From Microbacterium sp. LKL04 (lineage in GTDB: Bacteria > Actinomycetota > Actinomycetes > Actinomycetales > Microbacteriaceae): DNA of 64,000 bases. Where the stretch lies: contig NZ_LT627736.1 of the NCBI RefSeq assembly GCF_900102005.1, positions 558,001 through 622,000 on the forward strand. Direction: 5' to 3'. A model generated the notes under the pieces. It was not told where the DNA came from and made no database searches. It was given only the letters and a program-made list of their open reading frames with translations. Position 1 is the first letter of the stretch. Each line of letters opens with the position of its first letter. Of this stretch, positions 1 to 12,301 are shown one piece after another. The position numbers were made by a program, and so were the translations under genes.

Positions 1-3942
<3,942 letters not shown>

Positions 3943-3969
3943 CCGTTTAGGTGCTTGCGTCCACTGAGT

Positions 3970-3994
3970 GGTTCTCGATGTACGGTCGAGAACC
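3970..3994 (+). other. Hairpin in the 23S-5S spacer
   Basis: GGTTCTCGA (3970-3978) and TCGAGAACC (3986-3994) form a perfect 9-bp stem with a 7-nt loop in the 93-bp spacer between 23S and 5S. It has no T-run, so it is more likely a precursor-processing or folding element than a terminator. Confidence 0.6.
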
Positions 3995-4035
3995 GCATAA
4001 CGAATAATCGTTGTGCAGACTGAAACATCAATAGT

Positions 4036-4153
4036 GTTTCGGCGGCCATAGCGTGAGGGAAACGCCCGGTTACATTCCGAACCCGGAAGCTAAGCCTCAC
4101 AGCGCCGATGGTACTGCAGGGGGGACCCTGTGGGAGAGTAGGACACCGCCGGA
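4036..4153 (+). rRNA. rrf: 5S ribosomal RNA
   Basis: This 118-nt region has a typical actinobacterial 5S sequence: gtttcggcggccatagcg at the 5' side, the cgaacccggaagctaagc core, and gtgggagagtaggacaccgcc at the 3' side, which pairs with the 5' end. It follows 23S in the same orientation and is closed by a terminator 12 bp downstream. The ends are set by the terminal helix. Confidence 0.96.
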
Positions 4154-4164
4154 CTTCTTTCGTG

Positions 4165-4194
4165 AAATGGCCACCCAGAGTTGGGTGGCCATTT
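4165..4194 (+). terminator. rRNA operon terminator
   Basis: AAATGGCCACCCA (4165-4177) and TGGGTGGCCATTT (4182-4194) form a perfect 13-bp stem around a GAGT loop, followed by a short T-rich tail. It sits directly after 5S and 32 bp before the next coding region, so it should end the rRNA transcript. Confidence 0.85.
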
Positions 4195-4225
4195 CTCGTT
4201 AACGCGTACGTGAGAGGACAGAGAG

Positions 4226-5863
4226 ATGACGGACGAGCAGCGCCCTGAAAAGTCGGGCGGCAAACGGAAGTTCACCCCTGCTTCCTCGAGCTCACGCGAC
4301 GAGCGGTCACGGGATCGCGGACGCCCGTCGCGCGGCGACGGCGACCGACGCCCCTTCGAGCGCCGCGACAGCGAACGCGGTTCCGCGCCGCGTCGCGAGA
4401 GTGACCGTCCGTCGTATCCGAAGCGTGATGGTGAGCGTCGCCCGTACGAGAAGCGTGCCGGTGACCGCTCCTCGTACCCGCGCCGCGACGGTGACCGTCC
4501 GTCGTACCCGAAGCGAGATGGCGAGCGTCGTCCGTACGAGAAGCGTGACGGCGACCGCCCCTCGTACCCGAAGCGCGATGGCGAGCGTCGTCCGTACGAG
4601 AAGCGTGACGGCGACCGTCCGTCGTACCCGAAGCGGGACGGCGAGCGTCGTCCGTACGAGAAGCGCGATGGCGAGCGTCGTCCGTACGAGAAGCGCGATG
4701 GCGAGCGTCGTCCGTACGAGAAGCGTGACGGCGACCGTCCGTCGTACCCCAAGCGTGACGGCGACCGTCCGTCCTACCCGCGCCGTGACGGCGACCGTCC
4801 GTCGTACCCCAAGCGTGACGGCGAGCGACGTCCGTACGAGAAGCGTGACGGTGAGCGTCGCCCGTACGAGAAGCGTGACGGCGACCGCCCCTCGTACCCG
4901 AAGCGGGATGGCGAGCGTCGTCCGTACGAAAAGCGTGACGGTGACCGTCCGTCGTACCCGCGCCGTGATGGTGACCGTCCGTCGTACCCGCGCCGCGATG
5001 GCGACCGTCCGTCGTACCCGCAGCGCGACGGGGAGCGTCGGTCTTCGCGGCCGCCGCAGGACTCGGACCGTCGGAGCATGCCGGCAGGCCCGGTCGTTCC
5101 CGATGAGGTCACGGCACGCGATCTCAACGGTGCTGCGCGCAACGAGCTGAAGACCCTCAGCAAGGACAACGCCGAGCAGGTCGCGCGGCACCTCGCCATG
5201 GCCGCCCGTCTCATCGATGAAGACCCGACCCTGGCCCACGAGCACGCCCTGGCGGCATCCCGCAGCGCCGGTCGCATCGCCGTAGTCCGCGAGACCGTCG
5301 CGATCACGGCCTACGCCGTCGGGGACTTCGCCCTCGCCCTGCGCGAGCTGCGGACGTTCCGCCGGATCTCCGGTCGAGACGACCAGATCGCCCTGATGGT
5401 CGACAGCGAGCGCGGTGTCGGTCGCCCCGACCGCGCGCTCGAGGTCGGACGTGCCGTCGACCGTGCTTCTCTGCCGACCGACGTCCGTGTCGAACTCGCG
5501 ATCGCGATGTCGGGCGCCCGTCTCGACCTCGGTCAACCCGACCGTGCCCTCCAGGAACTCGACATTCCCGAACTCGATCCGGACACGGCGTTCCCGTGGA
5601 GCCCCGGACTGTTCGCGGCGCGCGCTGCCGTCCTCGAAGAGCTCGGCCAGGACGATGAGGCCGCCCAGTGGCAGCGTCGGGCCGACATCGCCGCCGCGGC
5701 TCTGGGTGAGGTCGATGCCGATTCGGAGACGATCGAGATCGACGAGATCGATGAGATCGAGCTCGACGAAGAGATCGAGGACCCGGCCGACGACGCCGGT
5801 GGCGACGACGTGGACGACGAACCGGCATCCGTTCAGGAGGACGACGAGGAGGAGCGCTCCTGA
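4226..5863 (+). CDS. Arg-rich decapeptide-repeat protein with TPR-like C-terminal half (Rv1691-like)
   Basis: This 545-residue protein has three parts. Residues 57-266 are 21 uninterrupted decapeptides of two kinds: nine RDGERRPYEK-type and twelve RDGDRPSYPK/R-type, each coded by 30 bp. Residues about 285-490 are Ala/Leu/Arg-rich alpha-helical repeats resembling TPRs. The last 45 residues are very acidic (ExDEIDEIELDEE...). The position before a HAD phosphatase and tlyA matches M. tuberculosis Rv1691, a conserved TPR-like protein of unknown function that, as I recall it, lacks this repeat block. The ATG follows a GAGAGGA ribosome site. The stop overlaps the next start by 1 nt. The positively charged, disordered N-terminus suggests RNA or ribosome contact, which is inference only. 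Function unknown. Confidence 0.85.
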   Translation: MTDEQRPEKSGGKRKFTPASSSSRDERSRDRGRPSRGDGDRRPFERRDSERGSAPRRESDRPSYPKRDGERRPYEKRAGDRSSYPRRDGDRPSYPKRDGERRPYEKRDGDRPSYPKRDGERRPYEKRDGDRPSYPKRDGERRPYEKRDGERRPYEKRDGERRPYEKRDGDRPSYPKRDGDRPSYPRRDGDRPSYPKRDGERRPYEKRDGERRPYEKRDGDRPSYPKRDGERRPYEKRDGDRPSYPRRDGDRPSYPRRDGDRPSYPQRDGERRSSRPPQDSDRRSMPAGPVVPDEVTARDLNGAARNELKTLSKDNAEQVARHLAMAARLIDEDPTLAHEHALAASRSAGRIAVVRETVAITAYAVGDFALALRELRTFRRISGRDDQIALMVDSERGVGRPDRALEVGRAVDRASLPTDVRVELAIAMSGARLDLGQPDRALQELDIPELDPDTAFPWSPGLFAARAAVLEELGQDDEAAQWQRRADIAAAALGEVDADSETIEIDEIDEIELDEEIEDPADDAGGDDVDDEPASVQEDDEEERS

Positions 5864-6894
5864 TGGGGCTTTTCTCCCGCACGCGTCCCACGCCTCTCGA
5901 CGGCGTCGACCTGGTCCTCGCGGATCTCGACGGCGTCGTCTACGCGGGTGACGCTGCGATCCCGCACGCCGTGGAGAGTCTGACGGCATCGCGACGAGAC
6001 CGTCCGCTCGCGTACATCACGAACAACGCCTCCCGTCGTGACAGTGTCGTGGCCGGGCACCTCACGGAGCTCGGTCTCGCGACCGAGCCGCACGAGGTCG
6101 TCACCAGTCCGCAGGCGGCCGTCCGGTTGCTGCGCGACAAGGTCCCCTCGGGTGCCACCATCCTCGTCGTCGGCGGCGACGGTCTCGTCTTCGAGCTCGA
6201 GAAGGCCGGTTACTCGGTGACCCGGAGTGCGGACGATCGTCCAGCCGCCGTCGTCCAGGGCTTCGCTCCCGAGGTGGGCTGGGCGCAGCTCGCCGAGGCG
6301 GCATACGCCCTCGCACTCCCCGAAGAGGAGGGCGGCATCCCCTGGATCGCCACGAACACCGACTGGACGATCCCGCAGGCACGCGGCATCGCACCGGGCA
6401 ACGGCACTCTCGTCTCCGCGGTGCACACGGCTGTGGGACGACTGGCCACCGTCGCGGGAAAGCCCGAGCGCCCCATCTTCGACGAGGCGGTCGCGCGGTT
6501 CGGGGCACGGCATCCGCTCTTCATCGGCGACCGGCTCGACACCGACATCGCCGGCGCGCAGGCCGCGGAGATCGACTCCGTCCTGGTGCTCACCGGGATC
6601 GACCGGCCCAAGCACGTCCTGGCCGCGCCGAACTCCTCGAGGCCGACCTACATCGTCGGCGACCTGAGAGAGCTCCACGAGCCGTACCCCGAGACGATCG
6701 TGAAGGGCGACGTGACCACCGTCGGCTCCGCCTCGGTGCGGATCGACGGGCCGGACGTGCACATCGTCGCCGAGGGCGATCGTCCGATCGATCTCGTGCG
6801 CGCCGGCGCCGCGGCGATCTGGGGCACCGGACGGGCGATCTACGGCTTCCGGGTGCCCGAGCGGCTCTACGCCGACCCTTTCCACCGACGCTGA
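5863..6894 (+). CDS. HAD-IIA family phosphatase (NagD/phosphoglycolate phosphatase-like)
   Basis: This is a 343-residue HAD-superfamily subclass IIA hydrolase. Motif I is DLDG at residues 21-24, where Asp21 should be the phosphorylated nucleophile. A conserved ITNNAS segment forms motif II. The C-terminal GDRLDTDIAGA forms the Mg-binding motif IV. The M. tuberculosis counterpart at this locus, Rv1692, is described as a glycerol-3-phosphate phosphatase, so dephosphorylation of a small sugar or polyol phosphate is likely; the substrate cannot be read from sequence. The ATG overlaps the previous TGA by 1 nt, implying translational coupling. About 65 extra C-terminal residues follow motif IV. Confidence 0.9.
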   Translation: MGLFSRTRPTPLDGVDLVLADLDGVVYAGDAAIPHAVESLTASRRDRPLAYITNNASRRDSVVAGHLTELGLATEPHEVVTSPQAAVRLLRDKVPSGATILVVGGDGLVFELEKAGYSVTRSADDRPAAVVQGFAPEVGWAQLAEAAYALALPEEEGGIPWIATNTDWTIPQARGIAPGNGTLVSAVHTAVGRLATVAGKPERPIFDEAVARFGARHPLFIGDRLDTDIAGAQAAEIDSVLVLTGIDRPKHVLAAPNSSRPTYIVGDLRELHEPYPETIVKGDVTTVGSASVRIDGPDVHIVAEGDRPIDLVRAGAAAIWGTGRAIYGFRVPERLYADPFHRR

Positions 6895-6937
6895 CGACAG
6901 CGCCGCCGCGTTCACGTCTGCCGTCCTCCGCGCCGCG

Positions 6938-6943
6938 TAGGGT
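6938..6943 (+). promoter_or_regulatory. -10 hexamer TAGGGT, probably leaderless
   Basis: TAGGGT lies 7 nt before the ATG of the small gene at 6951. Transcription starting about 7 nt downstream would begin at or next to the start codon, giving a leaderless message for the small protein, tlyA and nadK. Confidence 0.5.
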
Positions 6944-6950
6944 GGGGGAC

Positions 6951-7115
6951 ATGTCGATGGATGCCGCTGACGGCGACGCGCGCCGCGAGGACCTGCTCTC
7001 GACGCTCGAAGTGATCGAGGACCAGCCGCTGGGGGAGCGCGCGGCCGCGTACGCGCTCCTGCACGACGAGCTCGCGAAGCGTCTCGAGTCGGGTCCGCGC
7101 GACCCGAACGCATGA
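6951..7115 (+). CDS. Small conserved hypothetical protein (Rv1693-like)
   Basis: This 54-residue acidic helical protein was too short for routine ORF listing. It begins MSMDAADGDARRED and contains LLSTLEVIEDQPLGERAAAY followed by a helix with LHDELAKRL. It sits between the HAD phosphatase and tlyA, the position of the small M. tuberculosis gene Rv1693. Its TGA overlaps the tlyA ATG in an ATGA arrangement, and a TAGGGT hexamer precedes the ATG by 7 nt. Conserved place, coupling and good codon use make it a real gene; the function is unknown. Confidence 0.8.
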   Translation: MSMDAADGDARREDLLSTLEVIEDQPLGERAAAYALLHDELAKRLESGPRDPNA

Positions 7116-7918
7116 GCAGCCGACTCGACGCGGCCGTGGCCGCACGCGGTCTCGCGCGCAGCCGCACCCATGCGGCTCAGCTCATCGACGCGGGACTGGT
7201 CAGCGTCGACGGTCAGCCCGTCGTGAAGGCCTCGGTCAAGGTTGGCGACGAACAGCACATCGAGGTCGCGGCATCCGACCATTACGTCAGCCGCGCCGCC
7301 CACAAACTCCTGGCCGCCCTCGACGCGTTCGGAGTCGACCCGGGCGGGCGCGTCGCGCTCGACATGGGAGCCTCGACCGGAGGGTTCACCCAGGTGCTCG
7401 TCGAGCGCGGCGCCGCCCGGGTGCTCGCCGTCGACGTGGGACACGGGCAGCTTGCGGCGGAGGTCGCCGCCCTTCCCGAGGTGGCCGTGGTCGAAGGCTT
7501 CAACGTACGGCACATGACGCCCGCGTCCCTCGCCGAGGCGAGCGGCGTCGCCGACGTGCCGACCCTCGTGACAGGGGACCTCTCGTTCATCTCGCTCACG
7601 CACGTCCTCCCCGCAGCGGCGGCTGTGTGCGCTGCGGCATCCGATCTCGTTCTGCTCGTCAAGCCGCAGTTTGAAGTCGGCCGCACGGGTGTCCGGGAGG
7701 GTCTGGTGACGGATGCCGGGCGCCGGGCGGACGCTGTGGCGGGCGTCCTGTGGTCGGCGTGGGATGCCGGCCTCGGAACCCACGGGGTGATCGCGTCGCC
7801 GATCGCCGGGACTCACGGCAACCGCGAGTTCCTCATCCATCTGCGACCCGGGACGACCGACGACGTCAATCCGACACAATGGTTGGACACCGTGAACCGA
7901 CTGGCGGGAGCCGCATGA
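7112..7918 (+). CDS. tlyA: TlyA family rRNA 2'-O-methyltransferase
   Basis: This 268-residue SAM-dependent methyltransferase has an N-terminal S4 RNA-binding domain (about 1-60) and a Rossmann methylase fold. The SAM-binding motif is DMGASTGG at 84-91, with acidic VDVGHGQL following. Lys65 (RAAHKL), the Asp of GDLSFISL and the Lys of LVKPQFEVG fit the 2'-O-methylase catalytic set. In mycobacteria TlyA 2'-O-methylates 16S C1409 and 23S C1920, and its loss gives capreomycin resistance. The start is the ATG in the ATGA overlap with the 54-residue gene. The 3' end overlaps nadK by 4 nt. Confidence 0.95.
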   Translation: MSSRLDAAVAARGLARSRTHAAQLIDAGLVSVDGQPVVKASVKVGDEQHIEVAASDHYVSRAAHKLLAALDAFGVDPGGRVALDMGASTGGFTQVLVERGAARVLAVDVGHGQLAAEVAALPEVAVVEGFNVRHMTPASLAEASGVADVPTLVTGDLSFISLTHVLPAAAAVCAAASDLVLLVKPQFEVGRTGVREGLVTDAGRRADAVAGVLWSAWDAGLGTHGVIASPIAGTHGNREFLIHLRPGTTDDVNPTQWLDTVNRLAGAA

Positions 7919-8835
7919 CCGACGCGACGCGCAACATCCTCGTGGTGGCGCACGCGCTGCGTGAGAACACCGTGGCCGGCGCCCGGCGCGTGGTCGCCGC
8001 CGTCCACGCGGCGGGGTTGCGCCCCGTGGTCCCGGGCGACGACCCCGAGCTCGCGGCTGCGCTCGGCGACCTCGACACGGCGATCCTCGGCGAAGGCGGC
8101 ATCGACGTCTCGGACATTGAGATCGCGATCGTCCTCGGCGGCGACGGCACGATCCTCCGCGCGGCCGAGCTGGTGCGCGCGGCATCCGTTCCCCTCCTGG
8201 GGGTCAACATGGGTCACGTCGGTTTCCTCGCCGAGCTCGAAGCGGACGACGTCGACGAGGCGATCGGTCGCGCCCTCGCGCGCGACTACGAGATCCACGA
8301 GCGGATGACGCTCTCGGTCGAGGTGCGCGACGCCGACGGCCGTCTCGTGTACTCCACGTGGGCGCTCAACGAGGCGACCGTCGAGAAGGCTTCGCGCGAG
8401 CGCATGCTCGAGGTCATGATCGAGATCGACGGGCGGCCGCTGTCGTCCTTCGGCTGCGACGGCGTCGTCGTGGCGACCCCGACTGGTTCGACGGCCTACA
8501 ACTTCTCCGCAGGCGGCCCCGTCGTCTGGCCTTCGGTGCAGGCGCTCTGCCTCGTGCCCCTGTCGGCGCACGCTCTCTTCGCCCGGCCCCTCGTCCTCGG
8601 ACCCGAGACATCCGTCTCGCTCGACGTCCTCGAGCGCAACCAGGGCCGGGGCGTCCTGTGGTGCGACGGCCGACGCTCGCACGACCTGCCTCCCGGCGCA
8701 CGTGTCGTCGTCGGGCGGTCGACACAGCCCGTACGCCTGGCGCGCCTGCACCGCTCGGTGTTTACCGACCGCCTGGTCCGGAAGTTCCAGCTCCCCATCG
8801 CGGGGTGGCGGGGCGACCCGGAGGCCGTGCTGTGA
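7915..8835 (+). CDS. nadK: NAD kinase
   Basis: This 306-residue cytosolic kinase makes NADP+ from NAD+ and ATP or polyphosphate. Diagnostic motifs are GGDGT at 75-79, the NEATVEKA segment and the glycine-rich GSTAYNFSAGGP near residue 195. The frame stays open 165 nt further upstream, but the ATG at 7915, overlapping the tlyA stop as ATGA, gives the canonical N-terminus (MTDATRNILVVAH) and normal length. It is the third gene of the coupled tlyA-nadK-recN set, matching Rv1694-Rv1696. Confidence 0.95.
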   Translation: MTDATRNILVVAHALRENTVAGARRVVAAVHAAGLRPVVPGDDPELAAALGDLDTAILGEGGIDVSDIEIAIVLGGDGTILRAAELVRAASVPLLGVNMGHVGFLAELEADDVDEAIGRALARDYEIHERMTLSVEVRDADGRLVYSTWALNEATVEKASRERMLEVMIEIDGRPLSSFGCDGVVVATPTGSTAYNFSAGGPVVWPSVQALCLVPLSAHALFARPLVLGPETSVSLDVLERNQGRGVLWCDGRRSHDLPPGARVVVGRSTQPVRLARLHRSVFTDRLVRKFQLPIAGWRGDPEAVL

Positions 8836-10526
8836 TCGAGCAGATCCGCCTGCGCGACCTCGGGGTCATCGCGGGGGCGACTCTGCCGATCGGTCCGGGC
8901 TTCACCGCGATCACGGGTGAGACCGGTGCCGGCAAGACGATGGTGGTCACGGGTCTCGGCCTTCTCCTCGGAGCGCGAGCGGACTCCGGCGCCGTGCGCG
9001 CCGGAGCGGATCAGGCAGCGGTCGACGGCGTGTGGATCGTCCCGGAGGCCGGCGCTGTCGTCGAACGGGTCCGGGATGCCGGGGGCGACATCGAACCCCT
9101 CGGCGACGGGCGGGCGGAGCTCTACCTCGGTCGCACGCTGTCGAGCGAGGGTCGCAGTCGTGCCACCGTCGGCGGCCGGACGGCGCCCGCGGGTGTGCTC
9201 GCGGACCTCGCGGACCAGCTCGTGGTCGTCCACGGTCAGTCCGATCAGCTCCGGTTGACGTCGGCCGCCGCGCAGCGCGACGCGCTCGACCGGTTCGGCG
9301 GTGCCGAGATCGCGACGGCGCTCGAACGGTACCGCGCGGTGTGGGATGCCTGGCGGAACGCGGCGGCAGAGCTCGAGACGCTGACGACCGAGCAGAGCGC
9401 GCGTGCGCGTGAGGCGGAGGAACTCCGGAGCGCGATCGACGCGATCGAAGCGGTCGACCCGCAGCCCGGCGAGGACGTCGAGCTGACGCAGCGCGCCGAC
9501 CGCTTGGCGAACGTCGAGGAATTGCGGATGGCCGCGGCCACCGCGCACACCGCGCTCTCGAACGAGGACGACCTGCCCGATGTGCAGGAGCTCCTGTCTG
9601 AGGCTCGACGGGCCCTCGAGCGCGCTGCCGGTACCGACGAGGTGCTGCGAGCGCACGCTGCGGCGATCGAGGAGCTCGGCTACCGGGTCGCCGACATCGC
9701 GGGGGAGCTCAGCGGGTATCTCGCCGACCTCGACGAGGGCGGTCCGCACGAGCTCGCGGCGGTCGAAGAGCGACGGGCCGCACTGGGTGCCCTCATCCGG
9801 GTCCACGGTTCGCTGGACGAGGCCATCGGGCTGCTCGCCACGGGCTCCGCGCGCCTCGCCGAGCTCGACGACGACGGCGACCGCATCGAGCGGCTCACCG
9901 TCGAACGCGATCGGCTCCGCGACGAACTCGACGCGCGCGCCGCCGAGCTGACGGAGGCGCGGCGAGCCGCGGCATCCCGTCTCGGCGACGCCGTCACCGA
10001 GGAGCTCCGTCACCTCGCCCTCCCCGACGCGCGGCTGACGGTCGCCGTCGACCCCGGCTCCGAGGCCGCTCACGGCCGCGATGTCGTGACGATCCAGCTC
10101 GCGCCGCATCCCGGCGCGTCTCCGCGTCCGGTCGCCCGCGGCGCGTCCGGTGGTGAGCTCAGCCGTGTCATGCTCGCGATCGAGGTCGTGATCGCGGGCA
10201 CCGATCCCGTTCCGACGTTCGTCTTCGACGAGGTGGATGCCGGTATCGGCGGTGCCGCGGCGATCGAGGTGGGCCGCCGGCTCGCGAAACTCGCCGAGAC
10301 GAGCCAGGTCATCGCCGTCACCCACCTGGCGCAGGTGGCCGCCTTCGCCGGCAACCACCTGTCGGTCGTCAAATCGAACGACGGATCGGTCACTGCCTCG
10401 AGCGTCCGTCGTCTCGAGGGAGACGACCGCGCAGCCGAGATGGCACGGCTCCTGTCGGGCATGGCGGATTCGGACGCGGCGCTCGGGCACGCGCGCGAAC
10501 TGCTCGAACTCGGACGCGCTCGCTGA
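8832..10526 (+). CDS. recN: DNA repair protein RecN
   Basis: This 564-residue SMC-like ATPase acts in double-strand break repair. Walker A is GETGAGKT at 29-36. The centre (about 160-370) is a long Glu/Arg/Ala-rich coiled coil. The ABC signature region lies at RGASGGELSRVMLAIE, and Walker B is FVFDE at 463-467, followed by DAGIGG. The GTG start at 8832 overlaps the nadK TGA (GTGA); starts further upstream in this frame would lie inside nadK. In M. tuberculosis, recN is followed by Rv1697 and Rv1698; here pyrG follows directly. Confidence 0.95.
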   Translation: MIEQIRLRDLGVIAGATLPIGPGFTAITGETGAGKTMVVTGLGLLLGARADSGAVRAGADQAAVDGVWIVPEAGAVVERVRDAGGDIEPLGDGRAELYLGRTLSSEGRSRATVGGRTAPAGVLADLADQLVVVHGQSDQLRLTSAAAQRDALDRFGGAEIATALERYRAVWDAWRNAAAELETLTTEQSARAREAEELRSAIDAIEAVDPQPGEDVELTQRADRLANVEELRMAAATAHTALSNEDDLPDVQELLSEARRALERAAGTDEVLRAHAAAIEELGYRVADIAGELSGYLADLDEGGPHELAAVEERRAALGALIRVHGSLDEAIGLLATGSARLAELDDDGDRIERLTVERDRLRDELDARAAELTEARRAAASRLGDAVTEELRHLALPDARLTVAVDPGSEAAHGRDVVTIQLAPHPGASPRPVARGASGGELSRVMLAIEVVIAGTDPVPTFVFDEVDAGIGGAAAIEVGRRLAKLAETSQVIAVTHLAQVAAFAGNHLSVVKSNDGSVTASSVRRLEGDDRAAEMARLLSGMADSDAALGHARELLELGRAR

Positions 10527-10547
10527 GACGCCGGTCGCGGCGACACC

Positions 10548-10589
10548 CGGGCGGCCTCCGGACCGGGTGCGCAGGAGGGCTGATAGAGT
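10548..10589 (+). promoter_or_regulatory. pyrG promoter region with a 19-nt element shared with tRNA-Pro
   Basis: The segment 10548-10566 (cgggcggcctccggaccgg) is identical to 23319-23337 before tRNA-Pro. TAGAGT at 10584-10589 is a plausible -10 hexamer 8 nt before the pyrG GTG, so the leader would be only a base or two. That recN and pyrG are separated by 71 bp also fits an independent promoter here. Confidence 0.45.
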
Positions 10590-10597
10590 GAAAGCCC

Positions 10598-12298
10598 GTG
10601 ACGGACTCTTCGGGCGCGGGACGCAAAAACAACGACATCACCAAGCACATCTTCGTGACGGGTGGTGTCGTTTCGTCTCTCGGCAAGGGTTTGACCGCCG
10701 CCAGCCTCGGTAACCTCCTCACCGCGCGCGGCCTGCGCGTCGTGATGCAGAAGCTCGACCCGTACCTGAACGTCGACCCGGGGACGATGAACCCGTTCCA
10801 GCACGGCGAGGTCTTCGTGACCGACGACGGCGCCGAGACCGACCTCGACATCGGTCACTACGAGCGCTTCCTCGACATCGAGCTGAGCCAGGCCGCGAAC
10901 GTCACGACGGGTCAGATCTACTCCGAGGTCATCGCCAAAGAGCGCCGCGGCGAGTACCTGGGCGACACCGTCCAGGTGATCCCGCACATCTCCGACGAGA
11001 TCAAGCGGCGCATGCGCCTGCAGGCGAGCGAAGAGCCCCGCCCCGACGTGATCATCACCGAGGTCGGCGGCACGGTCGGCGACATCGAGTCGCAGCCCTT
11101 CATCGAGTCGGCGCGTCAGATCCGGCACGAGCTCGGCCGCGACAACGTCTTCTTCGTGCACGTCTCGCTGGTGCCGTTCATGGGTGCCTCGGGTGAGCAG
11201 AAGACCAAGCCCACGCAGCACTCCGTCGCGATGCTGCGCTCCATCGGCATCCAGCCCGACGCTCTCGTCCTGCGCAGCGACCGCCCCGTCACCGAATCGA
11301 ACAAGCGCAAGATCGCGCTCATGTGCGACGTCGACGAGGACGCGGTCATCAACACCGTCGACCTGCCGAGCATCTACGACATCCCCTCGACGCTCAGCGA
11401 CCAGGGTCTCGACGCGTACATCGTGCGCCGCCTGGGCCTCGACGCCAAGGCGGGCGACATCGACTGGACCCGCTGGAACAAGGTCCTGAACGCGGTCCAC
11501 AACCCCAAGCACGAGGTGACCGTCGGTCTCGTCGGCAAGTACATCGACCTGCCCGATGCGTACCTCTCGGTCACCGAGGCACTGAAGGCAGGCGGGTTCG
11601 CCCAGGAGACCAAGGTCCAGATCGTGTGGATCCCCTCGGATCTGTGCGAGACGCCCGAGGGTGCCGCGAAGGCCCTGTCTGCCGTCGACGGGATCGTCAT
11701 CCCCGGCGGCTTCGGCATCCGCGGCATCGAGGGCAAGCTGGGGGCGCTGAAGTTCGCCCGCGAGCAGGGACTGCCGACGCTCGGCATCTGCCTCGGCCTG
11801 CAGTGCATGGTCATCGAGTACGCGCGCCACGTCGCCGGTATCGAGGACGCGTCCTCGAGCGAGTTCGACCCGGAGACGCCGCACCCGGTCATCGCGACCA
11901 TGGCGGAGCAGGTCGACATCCTGGACCGCGGGGACATGGGCGGCACGATGCGTCTGGGCCTGTACGAGGCTGCACTGGCCGAGGGGTCGCTCGCCGCGGA
12001 GCTCTACGGCTCGGACCGTGCGACCGAGCGTCACCGTCACCGCTACGAGGTCAACAACGCCTACCGCCAGCAGATCGCAGACGCGGGTCTCTGGTTCTCG
12101 GGCCTGAACCCCGACCTCGACCTCGTCGAGTACGTCGAGCTCCCGCGAGACGTGCACCCGTACTACATCGCGACCCAGGCGCACCCCGAGCTCCGCTCGC
12201 GGCCGACCGAGGCCAACCCGCTCTTCCGAGGTCTCATCGCCGCAGCGCTCGACCGGCACCGTGCGAGCGAGCTGTTCGACGTCGAGAACGAGGACTGA
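10598..12298 (+). CDS. pyrG: CTP synthase
   Basis: This 566-residue enzyme makes CTP from UTP, ATP and glutamine, the last step of pyrimidine nucleotide synthesis. The N-terminal amidoligase domain opens with [16 protein letters not shown], which holds the P-loop. The C-terminal class-I glutamine amidotransferase domain has its nucleophile Cys398 in GICLGLQC, with His/Glu in the [10 protein letters not shown] segment. The family's signature acidic patch lies around [12 protein letters not shown]. The start is GTG at 10598. The next gene begins 3 nt after the stop, so pyrG and the Nudix gene are probably co-transcribed. Confidence 0.97.
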   Translation: MTDSSGAGRKNNDITKHIFVTGGVVSSLGKGLTAASLGNLLTARGLRVVMQKLDPYLNVDPGTMNPFQHGEVFVTDDGAETDLDIGHYERFLDIELSQAANVTTGQIYSEVIAKERRGEYLGDTVQVIPHISDEIKRRMRLQASEEPRPDVIITEVGGTVGDIESQPFIESARQIRHELGRDNVFFVHVSLVPFMGASGEQKTKPTQHSVAMLRSIGIQPDALVLRSDRPVTESNKRKIALMCDVDEDAVINTVDLPSIYDIPSTLSDQGLDAYIVRRLGLDAKAGDIDWTRWNKVLNAVHNPKHEVTVGLVGKYIDLPDAYLSVTEALKAGGFAQETKVQIVWIPSDLCETPEGAAKALSAVDGIVIPGGFGIRGIEGKLGALKFAREQGLPTLGICLGLQCMVIEYARHVAGIEDASSSEFDPETPHPVIATMAEQVDILDRGDMGGTMRLGLYEAALAEGSLAAELYGSDRATERHRHRYEVNNAYRQQIADAGLWFSGLNPDLDLVEYVELPRDVHPYYIATQAHPELRSRPTEANPLFRGLIAAALDRHRASELFDVENED

Positions 12299-12301
12299 GC
12301 G

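Noticed and set aside
4394..5023. CRISPR-like or satellite array
   Set aside because: The 30-bp units are contiguous with no unique spacers and code for decapeptides in frame.
4307..5989. 560-residue open frame on the minus strand across the decapeptide repeats
   Set aside because: The 30-bp repeat lacks stops in several frames on both strands. The plus-strand frame has the ribosome site, TPR-like half and conserved locus position.
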